A DNA stretch of 64,000 nucleotides. Origin: Microvirga subterranea. GTDB taxonomy: Bacteria > Pseudomonadota > Alphaproteobacteria > Rhizobiales > Beijerinckiaceae. Each line of letters opens with the position of its first letter. Positions within the stretch are counted from its first letter, which is position 1. The notes beneath the pieces are model-generated. The model saw only the letters and a list, made by a program, of their open reading frames with translations. It was not told where the DNA came from and searched no databases. The stretch spans positions 1 to 64,000 of the forward strand of contig NZ_QQBB01000010.1 of the NCBI RefSeq assembly GCF_003350535.1. Direction: 5' to 3'. Position numbers and translations under genes: made by a program. Shown here piece by piece: positions 44,199 to 53,590 of the stretch.

Positions 44199-46679
44199 AT
44201 GACGACAGCCCCTCGCTTCATCAAGTTCTTTCGCGACATCGGCCTCGACGACGTGCCACTGGTCGGGGGCAAGAACGCGTCGCTCGGCGAATTGTACCGC
44301 GAGCTGACACCACAGGGCGTTCTCGTGCCCAACGGCTTTGCCGTCACGGCCGACGGATACCGCGCCGTCCTCGACCGGTCCGACCTGTGGCCGCGCCTTC
44401 ACGATCTGCTCGACGGCATCGATGTCGGCGACGTCGCGGATCTGGCAAGCCGCGCCAGACGCGCCAGGGAGCTGGTCTATGCGGCTCCCCTGCCCGAGGA
44501 TCTCGCCGGAGAGATCCGATCCGCATACGCGGAGCTCGTTCGCGAATACGGCTCGCAGCTGACGGTCGCGGTCCGCAGCTCCGCTACGGCGGAGGATCTG
44601 CCGACCGCGAGCTTCGCGGGGCAGCACGAGAGCTACCTGAACATCGCGGGCGAGGCGCAGTTGCTCGACGCCGTCCGCCGCTGCTTCGCCAGCCTGTTCA
44701 CCGACCGGGCGATCCGCTACCGGATCGACAAGGGCTTCGACCATTTCAAGGTCTTCAACTCCGTCGGCATCATGAAGATGGTGCGGTCGGACCTCGCCTC
44801 GTCAGGGGTGATCTTCTCTATCGACACGGAGACCGGCTTTCGGGACGTCGTATTCATCACGGGGGCCTACGGGCTCGGCGAGAACGTCGTGCAGGGAACC
44901 GTCGATCCCGACGAGTTCTACGTCTTCAAGCCCACGTTCAGGCAGGGCAAGCGCGCGGTGCTGCGCCGAACGCTCGGCGCGAAGAAGATCAAGATGGCCT
45001 ATGCGGAGGGAGGCGGGCGCGAACACACCCGCAACCTTCCGACCGACCGGAAGGAGCGCGAGGCCTTCTGCATCGGCGACGACGAGGTGCTGCTGCTGGC
45101 CGATCAGGCCATCAGGATCGAGGAGCACTACAGCCGCCGCGCCGGAGAGCACCGCTCCATGGACGTGGAATGGGCCAAGGACGGCCTCGACGGCAGGCTC
45201 TACATCGTTCAGGCGCGACCGGAGACGGTCGTCTCGCAGATCGACCGCACCAGGCTCGAGGAGTACCGCCTGACCGGGACCGGGCCGCTGAGGGTCGAGG
45301 GACGCGCGGTCGGCGCGAAGATCGCCTCGGGACAGGCGCGCGTCATCACGCACCAGACCGACCTCGCCGCCTTCCGGCCCGGCGAGGTTCTCGTGGCGGA
45401 CACGACCTCCCCGGATTGGGGCACGGTGATGAAGACCGCCGCCGCCATCGTGACCAACCGGGGCGGGCGCACCTGCCACGCGGCCATCGTGGCGCGCGAG
45501 CTCGGCATTCCAGCCGTGGTCGGCACAGATGCCGCGACCCGCGCGATCAAGACCGGCGACGTGGTGACGATCTCCTGCGCCGAGGGCACGACCGGCCGCG
45601 TCTACGAGGGCGAGATCCCGTTCGAGGTGCAGCAGATCGACCTCGCTTCCCTTCCCCGCCCTGCCACCAAGATCATGATGAACGTGGGCGATCCCGACAG
45701 TGCCTTCGCCCTGAGCTTCCTGCCCAATGACGGGGTCGGCCTCGCGCGGATGGAATTCATCATCACGAATGCGATCAAGGTGCATCCCATGGCGCTCGTC
45801 CACCCGGAGCGCATCTCCGATGCAGCGGAGCGCGCCGAGATCGAACGCCTGACCGGAGGCTACAAGCGGCCCGCGGACTTCTTCATCGAGCGCCTGTCGG
45901 AAGGCGTCGCGACGCTTGCGGCGGCGTTCTATCCCAAACCCGTGATCGTGCGCCTCTCGGACTTCAAGACAAACGAGTATGCGAGCCTGCTCGGCGGCCG
46001 GGCCTTCGAGCCCACGGAAGCCAACCCCATGCTCGGCTTCCGGGGCGCCTCGCGCTACGCGCACCCGACCTACGAGGATGGCTTCGCGCTCGAATGCGCG
46101 GCTCTCACGCGCGCCCGCGACGACATGGGCCTCACCAACATCGTCCCGATGGTGCCGTTCTGCCGCCGCGTGGAGGAGGCCGAGCGGGTTCTCGCTGCCA
46201 TGAGCCGTTTCGGCCTGACGCGACGCGAGAACGGCCTCGAGGTCTACGTCATGTGCGAGATCCCGAACAACGTCATCCTGATCGACGAATTCTCGAAGCA
46301 CTTCGACGGCTTCTCCATCGGATCGAACGACCTCACCCAGCTCGTGCTCGGCGTCGACCGCGATTCCGAGATCGTGGCCTTCGACTTCGACGAGCGCGAC
46401 CCGGGCGTCCTGAAGCTGATCGAGCTGGCCGTGGAGGGCGCGCGCCGCAACGGGCGCCATTCCGGGATCTGCGGGCAGGCACCCTCGGACTACCCGGAAG
46501 TGGCCGAGTACTTGGTTCGCCTCGGCATCGACTCGATCAGCCTCAACCCCGATACCGTTCTCAAGACCACCATGCGGATCCTCGACATCGAGCGCGAGAT
46601 CGGACGTGACAGAACGGCGCCCGAAAAGGTCGCACGGATCGGTTCGGCTCACCCGGCGCGAAGACGCCACGCGGAATAG
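44199..46679 (+). CDS. ppsA: Phosphoenolpyruvate synthase
   Basis: 826 residues. It converts pyruvate and ATP to PEP, AMP and phosphate, the entry to gluconeogenesis. It has the ATP-grasp N-terminal domain (LVGGKNASLGELYRELTP, VRSSATAEDLPTASFAGQHE), the swivelling phosphohistidine domain (TNRGGRTCHAAIVARELGIP) and the C-terminal PEP/pyruvate barrel (MLGFRGASRY, YVMCEIPNN, SIGSNDLTQLVLGVDRDS, SGICGQAPSDYPEVA). It follows a small gene by ten bases, behind a weak FixK box. Its last 31 bases overlap the convergent PfkB gene. In anoxic or dormant cells PEP synthase could recycle pyruvate. Confidence 0.95.
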   Translation: MTTAPRFIKFFRDIGLDDVPLVGGKNASLGELYRELTPQGVLVPNGFAVTADGYRAVLDRSDLWPRLHDLLDGIDVGDVADLASRARRARELVYAAPLPEDLAGEIRSAYAELVREYGSQLTVAVRSSATAEDLPTASFAGQHESYLNIAGEAQLLDAVRRCFASLFTDRAIRYRIDKGFDHFKVFNSVGIMKMVRSDLASSGVIFSIDTETGFRDVVFITGAYGLGENVVQGTVDPDEFYVFKPTFRQGKRAVLRRTLGAKKIKMAYAEGGGREHTRNLPTDRKEREAFCIGDDEVLLLADQAIRIEEHYSRRAGEHRSMDVEWAKDGLDGRLYIVQARPETVVSQIDRTRLEEYRLTGTGPLRVEGRAVGAKIASGQARVITHQTDLAAFRPGEVLVADTTSPDWGTVMKTAAAIVTNRGGRTCHAAIVARELGIPAVVGTDAATRAIKTGDVVTISCAEGTTGRVYEGEIPFEVQQIDLASLPRPATKIMMNVGDPDSAFALSFLPNDGVGLARMEFIITNAIKVHPMALVHPERISDAAERAEIERLTGGYKRPADFFIERLSEGVATLAAAFYPKPVIVRLSDFKTNEYASLLGGRAFEPTEANPMLGFRGASRYAHPTYEDGFALECAALTRARDDMGLTNIVPMVPFCRRVEEAERVLAAMSRFGLTRRENGLEVYVMCEIPNNVILIDEFSKHFDGFSIGSNDLTQLVLGVDRDSEIVAFDFDERDPGVLKLIELAVEGARRNGRHSGICGQAPSDYPEVAEYLVRLGIDSISLNPDTVLKTTMRILDIEREIGRDRTAPEKVARIGSAHPARRRHAE

Positions 46680-47584
46680 AGCCGCTCCACGTCCTCCCGC
46701 CGGCACAGTCCGGTGCCTGGGGTCATGAGCGTCGCGGCTCCCGCAGCCATGCCGAGATGGACCGCGTCGCGCAGATCCATCCCGCGCGCCAGCCCGAGAG
46801 TGATCGCCGCCACCATGCTGTCGCCGGCTCCAACCGCGCTGCGGATCGGCACCTCGATCGGCGCCAGGGACTCATGGGCGTCACGGGTGACCAGAACGGC
46901 TCCCTGCGAGCCGAGGGACACCACCACGACCTCGCTGACGCCATCCAGGATGAGCCCGCGCGCCGCCGCCACCTGTTCGGCCTCGGTGCGCAGCTCGCGG
47001 CCGGTGCGCTCCCGCAATTCACGGATGCTCGGCTTGAGTAGGTAGACCCCGGACTTCGTCTGCCTCAAGGCCTCGCCCGAGGTGTCGAGGACGAAGCGGA
47101 CGCCGAGGCGGCGCGCCACGTCCGCGACCTTCTGGTAGAAGTCCGCCGGCACCCCCGGGGGAAGACTGCCGCTCGCCACGATGAAGCGGGCATCGGCGGC
47201 CGTCTTCGCGATGGTTTCGAGGCAGAGGTCCTGCTCGGCTTTGGACAACTCGGGACCCGGCAGGACGAACCGGTATTGCTGGCCGCTGCGCCGCTCGTCG
47301 ACCGTGAAGCTTTCGCGGGTCGAGCCGGCGACCGGAATGCGCTGGTGGGGAACGCCGTCCCGATCGAGCAGGAGGTCGAGCGCATCGCCGGCCGGCCCGC
47401 CGGCCGGAAACACCGCGAGGGCATCACCGCCGAGCGTCCGCACGACCCGCGCCACATTGATGCCGCCTCCCCCGGGATCGTAGCGGGGCTGCCCGCACCG
47501 CACCTTGTCGGTCGGCACCACGGCTTCGGCGCTCGTCGCGATATCCAGGGCCGGATTCATCGTGATCGTGACAACGTCCGGCAT
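46649..47584 (-). CDS. 1-phosphofructokinase family hexose kinase (PfkB type)
   Basis: A 311-residue ribokinase/PfkB fold kinase. It starts MPDVVTITMNPALDIATSAE, with DPGGGGINVARVVRTLGGDA (sugar binding), SGSLPPGVPADFY, KPSIRELRERTGREL, and the catalytic motif SAVGAGDSMVAAITLG (anion hole, Asp base). It could act on fructose 6-phosphate (PfkB) or fructose 1-phosphate/tagatose 6-phosphate; sequence alone does not decide. ATG 47584 follows GGAG with normal spacing. A PfkB of this class is also in the mycobacterial DosR regulon. The gene is divergent from a Usp gene with a FixK box in between. Confidence 0.9.
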   Translation of the reverse strand: MPDVVTITMNPALDIATSAEAVVPTDKVRCGQPRYDPGGGGINVARVVRTLGGDALAVFPAGGPAGDALDLLLDRDGVPHQRIPVAGSTRESFTVDERRSGQQYRFVLPGPELSKAEQDLCLETIAKTAADARFIVASGSLPPGVPADFYQKVADVARRLGVRFVLDTSGEALRQTKSGVYLLKPSIRELRERTGRELRTEAEQVAAARGLILDGVSEVVVVSLGSQGAVLVTRDAHESLAPIEVPIRSAVGAGDSMVAAITLGLARGMDLRDAVHLGMAAGAATLMTPGTGLCRREDVERLYSAWRLRAG

Positions 47585-47720
47585 CGGGACCAACTCCTTT
47601 CCTGGTGCGGCACGGCCTTTCGGCTCTCAATAAATGTCGCGCTCCCGGTCCGCGGCAAGGAAGGTGCCGTCTGGCGACGGGCGACCTCTTGCAGAGGACC
47701 TTGCCCGTCCGGCCGGCGAA

Positions 47721-47734
47721 TTGAGCAAGATCAA
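47721..47734 (+). promoter_or_regulatory. FixK/FNR box upstream of the first Usp gene
   Basis: TTGAG-CAAG-ATCAA, nine of ten positions. The centre at 47727.5 predicts a plus-strand start near 47769, 55 bases before ATG 47824. The same box may serve the divergent PfkB gene with a longer leader. Confidence 0.6.
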
Positions 47735-47823
47735 CGCCGGCATCGGGCGTTCTGCCACACTCCCGCTGGAGCCGAGGACAGAGCGTCATCGGGATTCTTC
47801 GCCCGGCTTCCTGGGAGACCCAC

Positions 47824-48645
47824 ATGGCTTTCAAGGACCTCCTCGTCCTGGCGGGCGCCAGCACGGAGCCGGCCAGCACCTATGCGCTCTGGCTCGCCGG
47901 CGCCTGCGGCGCGACGCTGACTGCGGCAGCCCCCGTGACCGAACCGTCGGTTCCGGCCTACGTGATGGCGGAGATGCCGGACGACGTGCTCGACCGGATC
48001 CGGGAGGACGCGGAAGCGGCCGCAACGGCGGCCCTGGAGGCCGTCACCGCAGCCGCGCGACGGACGGACCTGACGCTGGAGACGTTGCGCTTCAAGGCGA
48101 CGCCCAACTCGGTCGGCGACGTGCTCGCCCGGGCGGCGCGCTGCTACGACCTGACGATCCTGCCGCAACCGGACCCTACTGGCGTCGATACCTCGGACAT
48201 CGTCGAAGCGGTCCTTTTCGGGTCGGGGCGTCCCCTCATGATCGTGCCCTATATCCGCGCACGCCCGGATATCAGGAACGTGCTGGTCGCCTGGGATGGC
48301 GGCGAGCCGGCGGCCCGCGCCGTGTCGCATGCGCTGCCGGTTCTCGAGAAGGCGCGCCATGTCGAGATCCTCACCATCGGCGAGGATGCGGGCAGCCGGC
48401 CCTTCCTGTCGGGCCACGATCTCGCCCGTCATCTCGGGCGGCACGGAATCACGGCGGAGCCCAGGCATGTGGTGGGTGGCGACATCGGTGTCGCAGACCT
48501 CATGCTCTCGCACGCGGCCGATATCGGAGCCGATCTCATCGTGATGGGCGGCTACGGCCATTCGCGCCTGCGCGAGATCGTCCTCGGCGGTGCGACGCGC
48601 GAGATCCTGCGCTCGATGACGGTTCCCGTGCTCATGTCCCACTGA
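47824..48645 (+). CDS. Tandem universal stress protein (Usp)
   Basis: 273 residues made of two Usp folds. The second half keeps the nucleotide-binding signature G-x2-G-x9-G-[ST] (MGGYGHSRLREIVLGGATRE near residue 240), the first half has lost it (LPQPDPTGVDTS). Usp proteins with this layout bind ATP or another ligand and are induced in stasis or low oxygen. The start ATG 47824 precedes AFKDLLVLAGASTEP with a GGGAGA-like ribosome site. It is separated from the MlaE-like gene by nine bases, thus cotranscribed. Confidence 0.92.
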   Translation: MAFKDLLVLAGASTEPASTYALWLAGACGATLTAAAPVTEPSVPAYVMAEMPDDVLDRIREDAEAAATAALEAVTAAARRTDLTLETLRFKATPNSVGDVLARAARCYDLTILPQPDPTGVDTSDIVEAVLFGSGRPLMIVPYIRARPDIRNVLVAWDGGEPAARAVSHALPVLEKARHVEILTIGEDAGSRPFLSGHDLARHLGRHGITAEPRHVVGGDIGVADLMLSHAADIGADLIVMGGYGHSRLREIVLGGATREILRSMTVPVLMSH

Positions 48646-48654
48646 GGAGGCTGC

Positions 48655-49815
48655 ATGTCCTCAGCCGAACTCCGCGACGTCGCTCCGGACCCGCCGCGCT
48701 GGTCCCTCGATCACGCCGGCAACGAGGCGCGCGTCGGCATGGCGGGGAACTGGACCTCGGACCAGGCGACGGCCATCGAGGCGTCCGTTGCGGATCTCGT
48801 GGCCGCCACGCGGCGGGACCGGAGCGTCGTCCTCGACCTGTCCCAGGTGGACAGGCTCGACACGGTCGGGGCCTGGCTCCTCGACCGCACGCGGCACGAG
48901 CTCGCCAAGCAAGGCTATGCGGTGACCTTCTCGGGAGCCAGCGACGAGCATCGCATCCTGCTCGAAGAGATCGACCATTACGACGTCCCGCCCCTGCATG
49001 CCGAGCCTCATGCGAGGCCGACCGACGCGCTCGTTTCGCTCGGGCACCATGTCTCGAACATCTCGAACGACCTCGTGACCGGGCTGGGCTTCCTGGGAGA
49101 ATTCATGACGGCGCTTGGGCGCGTCCTGCTCAGGCCGTCGCTGTTCCGGGGAACGTCCCTCGTCTATCAGCTCGACCGGATCGCCCTCCGGGGCATCCCG
49201 ATCATCGCGCTGATCTCGTTCCTGGTGGGCGGCATCATCGCCCAGCAGGGCATCTTCCAGCTTCGCCGCTTCGGATCGAGCGCCTTCGTGGTCGACCTCG
49301 TCGGCATCCTGACGCTCCGCGAGCTCGGCGCCCTTCTGACGGCGATCATGATCGCCGGCCGCTCCGGCTCGGCCATCACGGCCGAGCTCGGTTCCATGAA
49401 GATGCGCGAGGAGATCGACGCGATCCGGGTGATGGGGCTCGATCCCATGGAGGTCCTGATCATCCCGCGGCTCGTCGCCTTGATCCTCGCGCTGCCGATG
49501 CTGACCTTCCTGTCCGATATCGCGGCACTTGCCGGCGGCGGTCTCGTCGCATGGCTCTACGACGGGATGAGCCCGCAGGTCTTCATGGCGCGCCTGAAGG
49601 ACGCGATCGCCCTCAACACCTTCATGGTCGGCCTGATCAAGGCTCCCTTCATGGCCCTGATCATCGGGCTCATCGCGGCAATCGAAGGCTTCGCCGTCCA
49701 GGGCTCCGCCGAGTCCCTCGGCCGCCACGTGACGTCGTCGGTGGTGAAGGCGATCTTCATGGTCATCGTCGTCGACGGCCTCTTCGCGATCTTCTTCGCG
49801 GCGATCGATTACTGA
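48655..49815 (+). CDS. MlaE-family ABC transporter permease with N-terminal STAS-like domain
   Basis: 386 residues. The N-terminal part (about 15-105) looks like a STAS domain (VVLDLSQVDRLDTVGAWLLD). The rest is an MlaE/YrbE permease with about six membrane helices, VGGIIAQQGIFQLRRFG, ELGALLTAIMIAGRSGSAITAELG, and MKMREEIDAIRVMGLDPMEV (coupling helix region). MlaE permeases move phospholipids between membranes with the ATPase MlaF and the MCE protein MlaD. None of the partners is present here; instead Usp genes flank it on both sides. It overlaps nothing and starts nine bases after the first Usp gene. Confidence 0.9.
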   Translation: MSSAELRDVAPDPPRWSLDHAGNEARVGMAGNWTSDQATAIEASVADLVAATRRDRSVVLDLSQVDRLDTVGAWLLDRTRHELAKQGYAVTFSGASDEHRILLEEIDHYDVPPLHAEPHARPTDALVSLGHHVSNISNDLVTGLGFLGEFMTALGRVLLRPSLFRGTSLVYQLDRIALRGIPIIALISFLVGGIIAQQGIFQLRRFGSSAFVVDLVGILTLRELGALLTAIMIAGRSGSAITAELGSMKMREEIDAIRVMGLDPMEVLIIPRLVALILALPMLTFLSDIAALAGGGLVAWLYDGMSPQVFMARLKDAIALNTFMVGLIKAPFMALIIGLIAAIEGFAVQGSAESLGRHVTSSVVKAIFMVIVVDGLFAIFFAAIDY

Positions 49816-49839
49816 ACCCATCCGGCGCCGAGTCGGGAT

Positions 49840-49853
49840 TTGACATTGCTCAA
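49840..49853 (+). promoter_or_regulatory. FixK/FNR box upstream of the second Usp gene
   Basis: TTGAC-ATTG-CTCAA, nine of ten positions. The centre at 49846.5 predicts a start near 49888, 40 bases before the GTG at 49928. It follows the MlaE-like stop by 24 bases. Confidence 0.6.
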
Positions 49854-49927
49854 TGCCCGGGAGCGGCTCGGCGCTATCGTTCGTGCGCGGCCCGTTGGGC
49901 GACTGCGCATCAAGCTGGGGGATCACC

Positions 49928-50776
49928 GTGATCAAAGACGTCACTGTCCATCTGGACGGCACTTCCGCGGACGAGGAGCGCCTGCTTCACGCCGAGGCCA
50001 TCGCGTCCGCCTCGCGGGCCCATCTGACGGGCCTGTTCACCAATCCCCTGCCGGATCTCGCGGCGATCACGCCCATGGACGGCGGCGCGTCCGCCGCGGG
50101 GATCATGGTGCAGCTCCAGGACGACGCCCGTCGCCAGGGAGACCTGTCGCAGCAACGTCTGGCCGAGCGCTTCTCCCGCCTCTCCGTGCCGAGCGAAATC
50201 CGCCGCCTGGAAGGAATGCCGGGACAATTGCTGCGGCTTGCGGCCTCGGAGGCGCGGTGGTCCGATATCTTCGTGGCGAGCCGCCCCTTCGACGGCGGCA
50301 GCGATGAAGCCTGGAGCGACCTGTTCGGCTCCGTCCTGTTCGAAAGCGGACGCGGCGTCTACGTGGTCCCGCCCGGCCGCCGTCCGAGCGACGCCATCCG
50401 CCGCGTTCTCGTCTGCTGGCGAGACACGCGCGAGGCCGCCCGCGCCGTAGCCGAGGCCGCGCCCTTCATCGAGAAGGCCGCCCGCACCGTCGTCCTGATC
50501 GTTGATCCGGAGTCCTCGAGCGACAACGGGCCCGGCGCCCCCGGGGCCGACATCGCCCGCCATCTCGACCGGATCGGCACATCCGTGGAGGTTCAGGTCG
50601 TCGCCGGCGAAGGCCGCGACATCAGCGACGTCATCCTCGAACAGGCGCGCCGCCTCTCCGCCGACCTGATCGTCATGGGCGCTTACGGGCATTCCCGCCT
50701 TCGCGAGTGGATCGCGGGCGGCGCGACGCGCAACATGCTCAGCACGTCCGACGTGCCGATCCTGATGGCGCACTAA
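49928..50776 (+). CDS. Tandem universal stress protein (Usp)
   Basis: 282 residues, again two Usp folds, with the G-x2-G-x9-G-[ST] signature in the second one only (MGAYGHSRLREWIAGGATRN). The first half begins IKDVTVHLDGTSADEERLLH, unlike the sister gene at 47824, so the two are diverged paralogues. GTG 49928 with GGGGATC upstream is the start; an upstream ATG at 49853 overlaps the FixK box and is unlikely. It is the last gene of the plus-strand Usp-permease group and faces the acyl-CoA ligase gene. Confidence 0.9.
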   Translation: MIKDVTVHLDGTSADEERLLHAEAIASASRAHLTGLFTNPLPDLAAITPMDGGASAAGIMVQLQDDARRQGDLSQQRLAERFSRLSVPSEIRRLEGMPGQLLRLAASEARWSDIFVASRPFDGGSDEAWSDLFGSVLFESGRGVYVVPPGRRPSDAIRRVLVCWRDTREAARAVAEAAPFIEKAARTVVLIVDPESSSDNGPGAPGADIARHLDRIGTSVEVQVVAGEGRDISDVILEQARRLSADLIVMGAYGHSRLREWIAGGATRNMLSTSDVPILMAH

Positions 50777-50818
50777 GGCGTCGGGCCGAAAATCTATTCA
50801 CCCCTATTGCCCGACCCA

Positions 50819-50843
50819 ATGCTCTGCTTCAGATGCAGAGCAT
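50819..50843. terminator. Hairpin between convergent Usp and acyl-CoA ligase genes
   Basis: A 9-bp perfect stem ATGCTCTGC (50819-50827) with GCAGAGCAT (50835-50843) and a seven-base loop. No T-run follows, so termination is only possible; it may instead be an extragenic repeat. Confidence 0.35.
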
Positions 50844-50857
50844 CGGGTTGCACGCCG

Positions 50858-52601
50858 CTACTGGAGCGCGCGCCGAAGAACCTTCCCGACGGGGGTCTTC
50901 GGCAGCTCGCTGCGGAACTCCACGTCCTTCGGCACCTTGTACGGCGTCAGGTGCTTGTGGCAGTGCTCGATGAGCGCCTCCGCGGTCAGGCCGGGGGCGC
51001 GCTTCACCACCACGATCTCGACCGCCTCGTCCGTCTTCGGATCCGGGCGCCCGACGGCCCCGACCTCCAGCACGCCGGGATGAAGCATGACGACATCCTC
51101 GATCTCGTTCGGGAACACCTTGAAGCCGGACACGATGATCATGTCCTTCTTGCGGTCGACGATCCGTACGAAGCCTTCCCGGTCGACCATCGCGATGTCG
51201 CCGGTCCGGAGAAAGCCGTCGCTCGTCGTGACCTTGGCGGTCTCGTCGGGCCGGTTCCAGTAGCCCTTCATCACCTGCAGGCCGCGCACGCAGAGCTCCC
51301 CCGCCTCGCCGATCGACAAGTCATTCCCGTCATCATCCCGGATGGCGATGTCCGTCGACGGGAGGGGCAGCCCGACCGATCCGTTGTATTCCTGAATGTC
51401 GAGGGGATTGATCGTCACGATCGGCGACGTTTCGGTCAGACCGTATCCTTCGATCAGCGGCCTGCCTGTCAACTGCTTCCACCGTTCGGCCACGGATCGC
51501 TGAACCGCCATGCCTCCCGCCATCGAAAACTCCATCTGGGTGAAGTCGAGCCTGGCGAAGTCGGGGTTGTTGAGGAGCGCACCGAACAGCGTGTTCACGC
51601 CGGTGATGTCGGTGAAGGGAACTTCCGCAGCTCCTTGATGAAGGCCGGGATGTCCCGCGGGTTCGGGATCAGGACGTTGCGCGCGCCGATCTTGAGGAAG
51701 ACGAGGCAGTTCGCCGTCAGGGCGAAGATATGGTAGAGTGGCAGCGCCGTGACGACGATTTCCTCGCCGTCCTCGAGGAAAGACCAGAGCCAGGCGTAAG
51801 CCTGCTGAACGTTCGCGACCAGATTCCGGTGCGTGAGCATCGCGCCCTTCGGGACTCCCGTCGTGCCGCCCGTATATTGCAGGAAGGCGACGTCCTGCGG
51901 GTTCGGTGCGGCCGGCTTCCAGGGCAACCGCGCCCCCTGCTCCAGCACGGTCGATAGCGCCACCGCTTCCGGGAGATGCCAGGCGGGAACCATGCGCTTC
52001 AGATACTTCGCGGCAAAGTTCACGACCGTACGTTTCGGGAAGCCGAGCAGATCGCCGACCTGCGTCGTGATGACGTGCCGGAGCTGGGGCCTGCGGGTCA
52101 CGCCTTCGAGCACATGGGCGAAGTTCTCGACGATCACGATGGCCTCCGCTCCCGAGTCGTTCAGCTGGTATTCCAGCTCCCGGGGGCTGTAGAGAGGATT
52201 GCAATTCACCACCGTGCAGCCCGCCCGCAGCGCCCTGAACATGGCGACGGGATATTGCAGCAGATTGGGCATCATGAGGGCGACGCGAGAGCCGGGCTCG
52301 AGCTTGAGAGCGCTCTGAAGAAAGGCCCCGAAGCAGCCGGACAGCCTGTCCAGCTCGTTGTAGGTGATGTCCGCTCCCATGCAGCTATAGGCCGGGAGAG
52401 GACCGAACCTGCGGACGCTGTCGTCGAACATCGCCACCAGGGAAGCATATGCATCGGGATCGATCTCCGCAGGGATCCCGCCGGATAGCGCCTCAGCCAG
52501 ACTTTCTCGACGCCGCCCTCGCGGGCCTCCTTCGCGCCGGGCGCGGGCTGCTGCCGCGACGCGTCCGGAACCACAATGCCACGTCCTGCTGCATGTCCCA
52601 T
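50858..52601 (-). pseudogene. Long-chain fatty acid-CoA ligase, interrupted by two frameshifts
   Basis: Three consecutive frames together encode one FadD-type AMP-forming ligase of about 580 residues. The N-terminal frame starts at ATG 52601 and ends KVWLRRYPAG. It continues in a second frame as IPAEIDPDAYASLVAMFDD with the AMP motif [17 protein letters not shown], and in a third from [15 protein letters not shown] through [15 protein letters not shown] to [17 protein letters not shown]. The breaks are near 52487 (a G run one base short) and 51615 (a C run one base short). It is either a true pseudogene or two base errors in homopolymers. As written, no full-length enzyme can be made. Confidence 0.8.
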
Positions 52602-52651
52602 CTCCGTCTCCTGTCGATGCCCGTGCGCTGAGCCTCCGTTCCGGCTTCGGC

Positions 52652-53462
52652 TCAGAAATGGATGCCGTGCAGCAGGCGTCCGAGGACGACCTGCTCGACC
52701 GATGGCGCCTCCACGCCTTTTCCATCGGCGTCGTGGTCATCGGGGAAGGCACGGTAGATCGCGTTCGTGACGGTCTGCGCCACATGGGGTGTGAGCGTGT
52801 AGAGGGCTCCCCCCAGAATGCCGAGCTTGGTGGCGATGCGGGCCGGCCGGCGCGTGATTGCCTCGGCCACCAGATCCGCAGCCTCGTCGGCGCTCAGAGC
52901 GCGTGCATCCCTGTAGACCCTGGTCGGCGGAGATCTGCAATCCGTCCGAAATCGGGCGAAGGATGCCCTGCATCAGCCAGGACCCCGCCTCGGAGGATGG
53001 GGCGGTTCGCGTGGACGCCACGAAGGCGCCGTCCGTGATCGACATCAGTACGTTGACCAGAGCCATGCCGTCCGCAATGGCGTGATGGATGCACCCGACG
53101 ACGGCAGCGCCGCCCTCGTCGTCCTCGACGATGTGGAACTGCCACAGCGGCCTGTTCGGATCGAGCGGGCTTGCGGCCTGCTCCGCCACGAAACGCTGCA
53201 GCTCGTTCTTGCCGCCCGGATTCGGGAGCCGCGTGCGCGTGACGTGGCGCGAGACATCGAGACGAGGGTCGTCGACCCAATACGGCGTGCCGGAGCGGCC
53301 CTCGACCCGTTGCCGGAAGCGGTCGAACCGCAGAAGGCGGGAGCCGATGACGCGCTCGAGGAGATCGAGATCGACGGGCGGCTCAAGCTCGAGAACGCCG
53401 ATGATCTGCATGAGGTTGTTGGGCCGATCCATGCGCAGCCACGTCGTATCCACTGCAGACAT
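52652..53462 (-). pseudogene. Wax ester synthase/DGAT-like acyltransferase, frameshifted and truncated
   Basis: The first frame starts MSAVDTTWLRMDRPNNLMQI and carries the catalytic HHxxxDG motif (CIHHAIADGMALVNVL) of WS/DGAT enzymes, which make wax esters or triacylglycerol from acyl-CoA. Near 52914 the frame is lost at a G run (one extra base). The next frame continues DARALSADEAADLVAEAITR and ends at 52652 after LLHGIHF. The second acyltransferase domain (about 200 residues) is missing altogether. ATG 53462 is preferred to 53480, which lies inside a FixK box. It is upstream of the broken acyl-CoA ligase on the same strand. Confidence 0.7.
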
Positions 53463-53473
53463 GCGTTCGGCGT

Positions 53474-53487
53474 TTGACATTTTTCAA
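53474..53487 (+). promoter_or_regulatory. FixK/FNR box between the WS/DGAT-like gene and the GMC oxidoreductase gene
   Basis: TTGAC-ATTT-TTCAA, nine of ten positions. The centre at 53480.5 predicts a plus-strand start near 53522, 69 bases before ATG 53591. Toward the minus strand the predicted start would fall inside the WS/DGAT-like gene, so the box mainly fits the GMC gene. Confidence 0.55.
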
Positions 53488-53590
53488 CACGCAGTAAAGC
53501 CGCCCTGTTAGCCTGCCTAACCTGAAGCCAGGGACGGCGTTATGACCGAAATCAAACCGCGGTCGCGCCCGCTGCCCCGGGAGGTCCGTC

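Noticed and set aside
50858..52785. Reading the ligase region as two or three separate genes
   Set aside because: The frames carry consecutive parts of one FadD-type enzyme without overlap of content, so one broken gene is the better reading.
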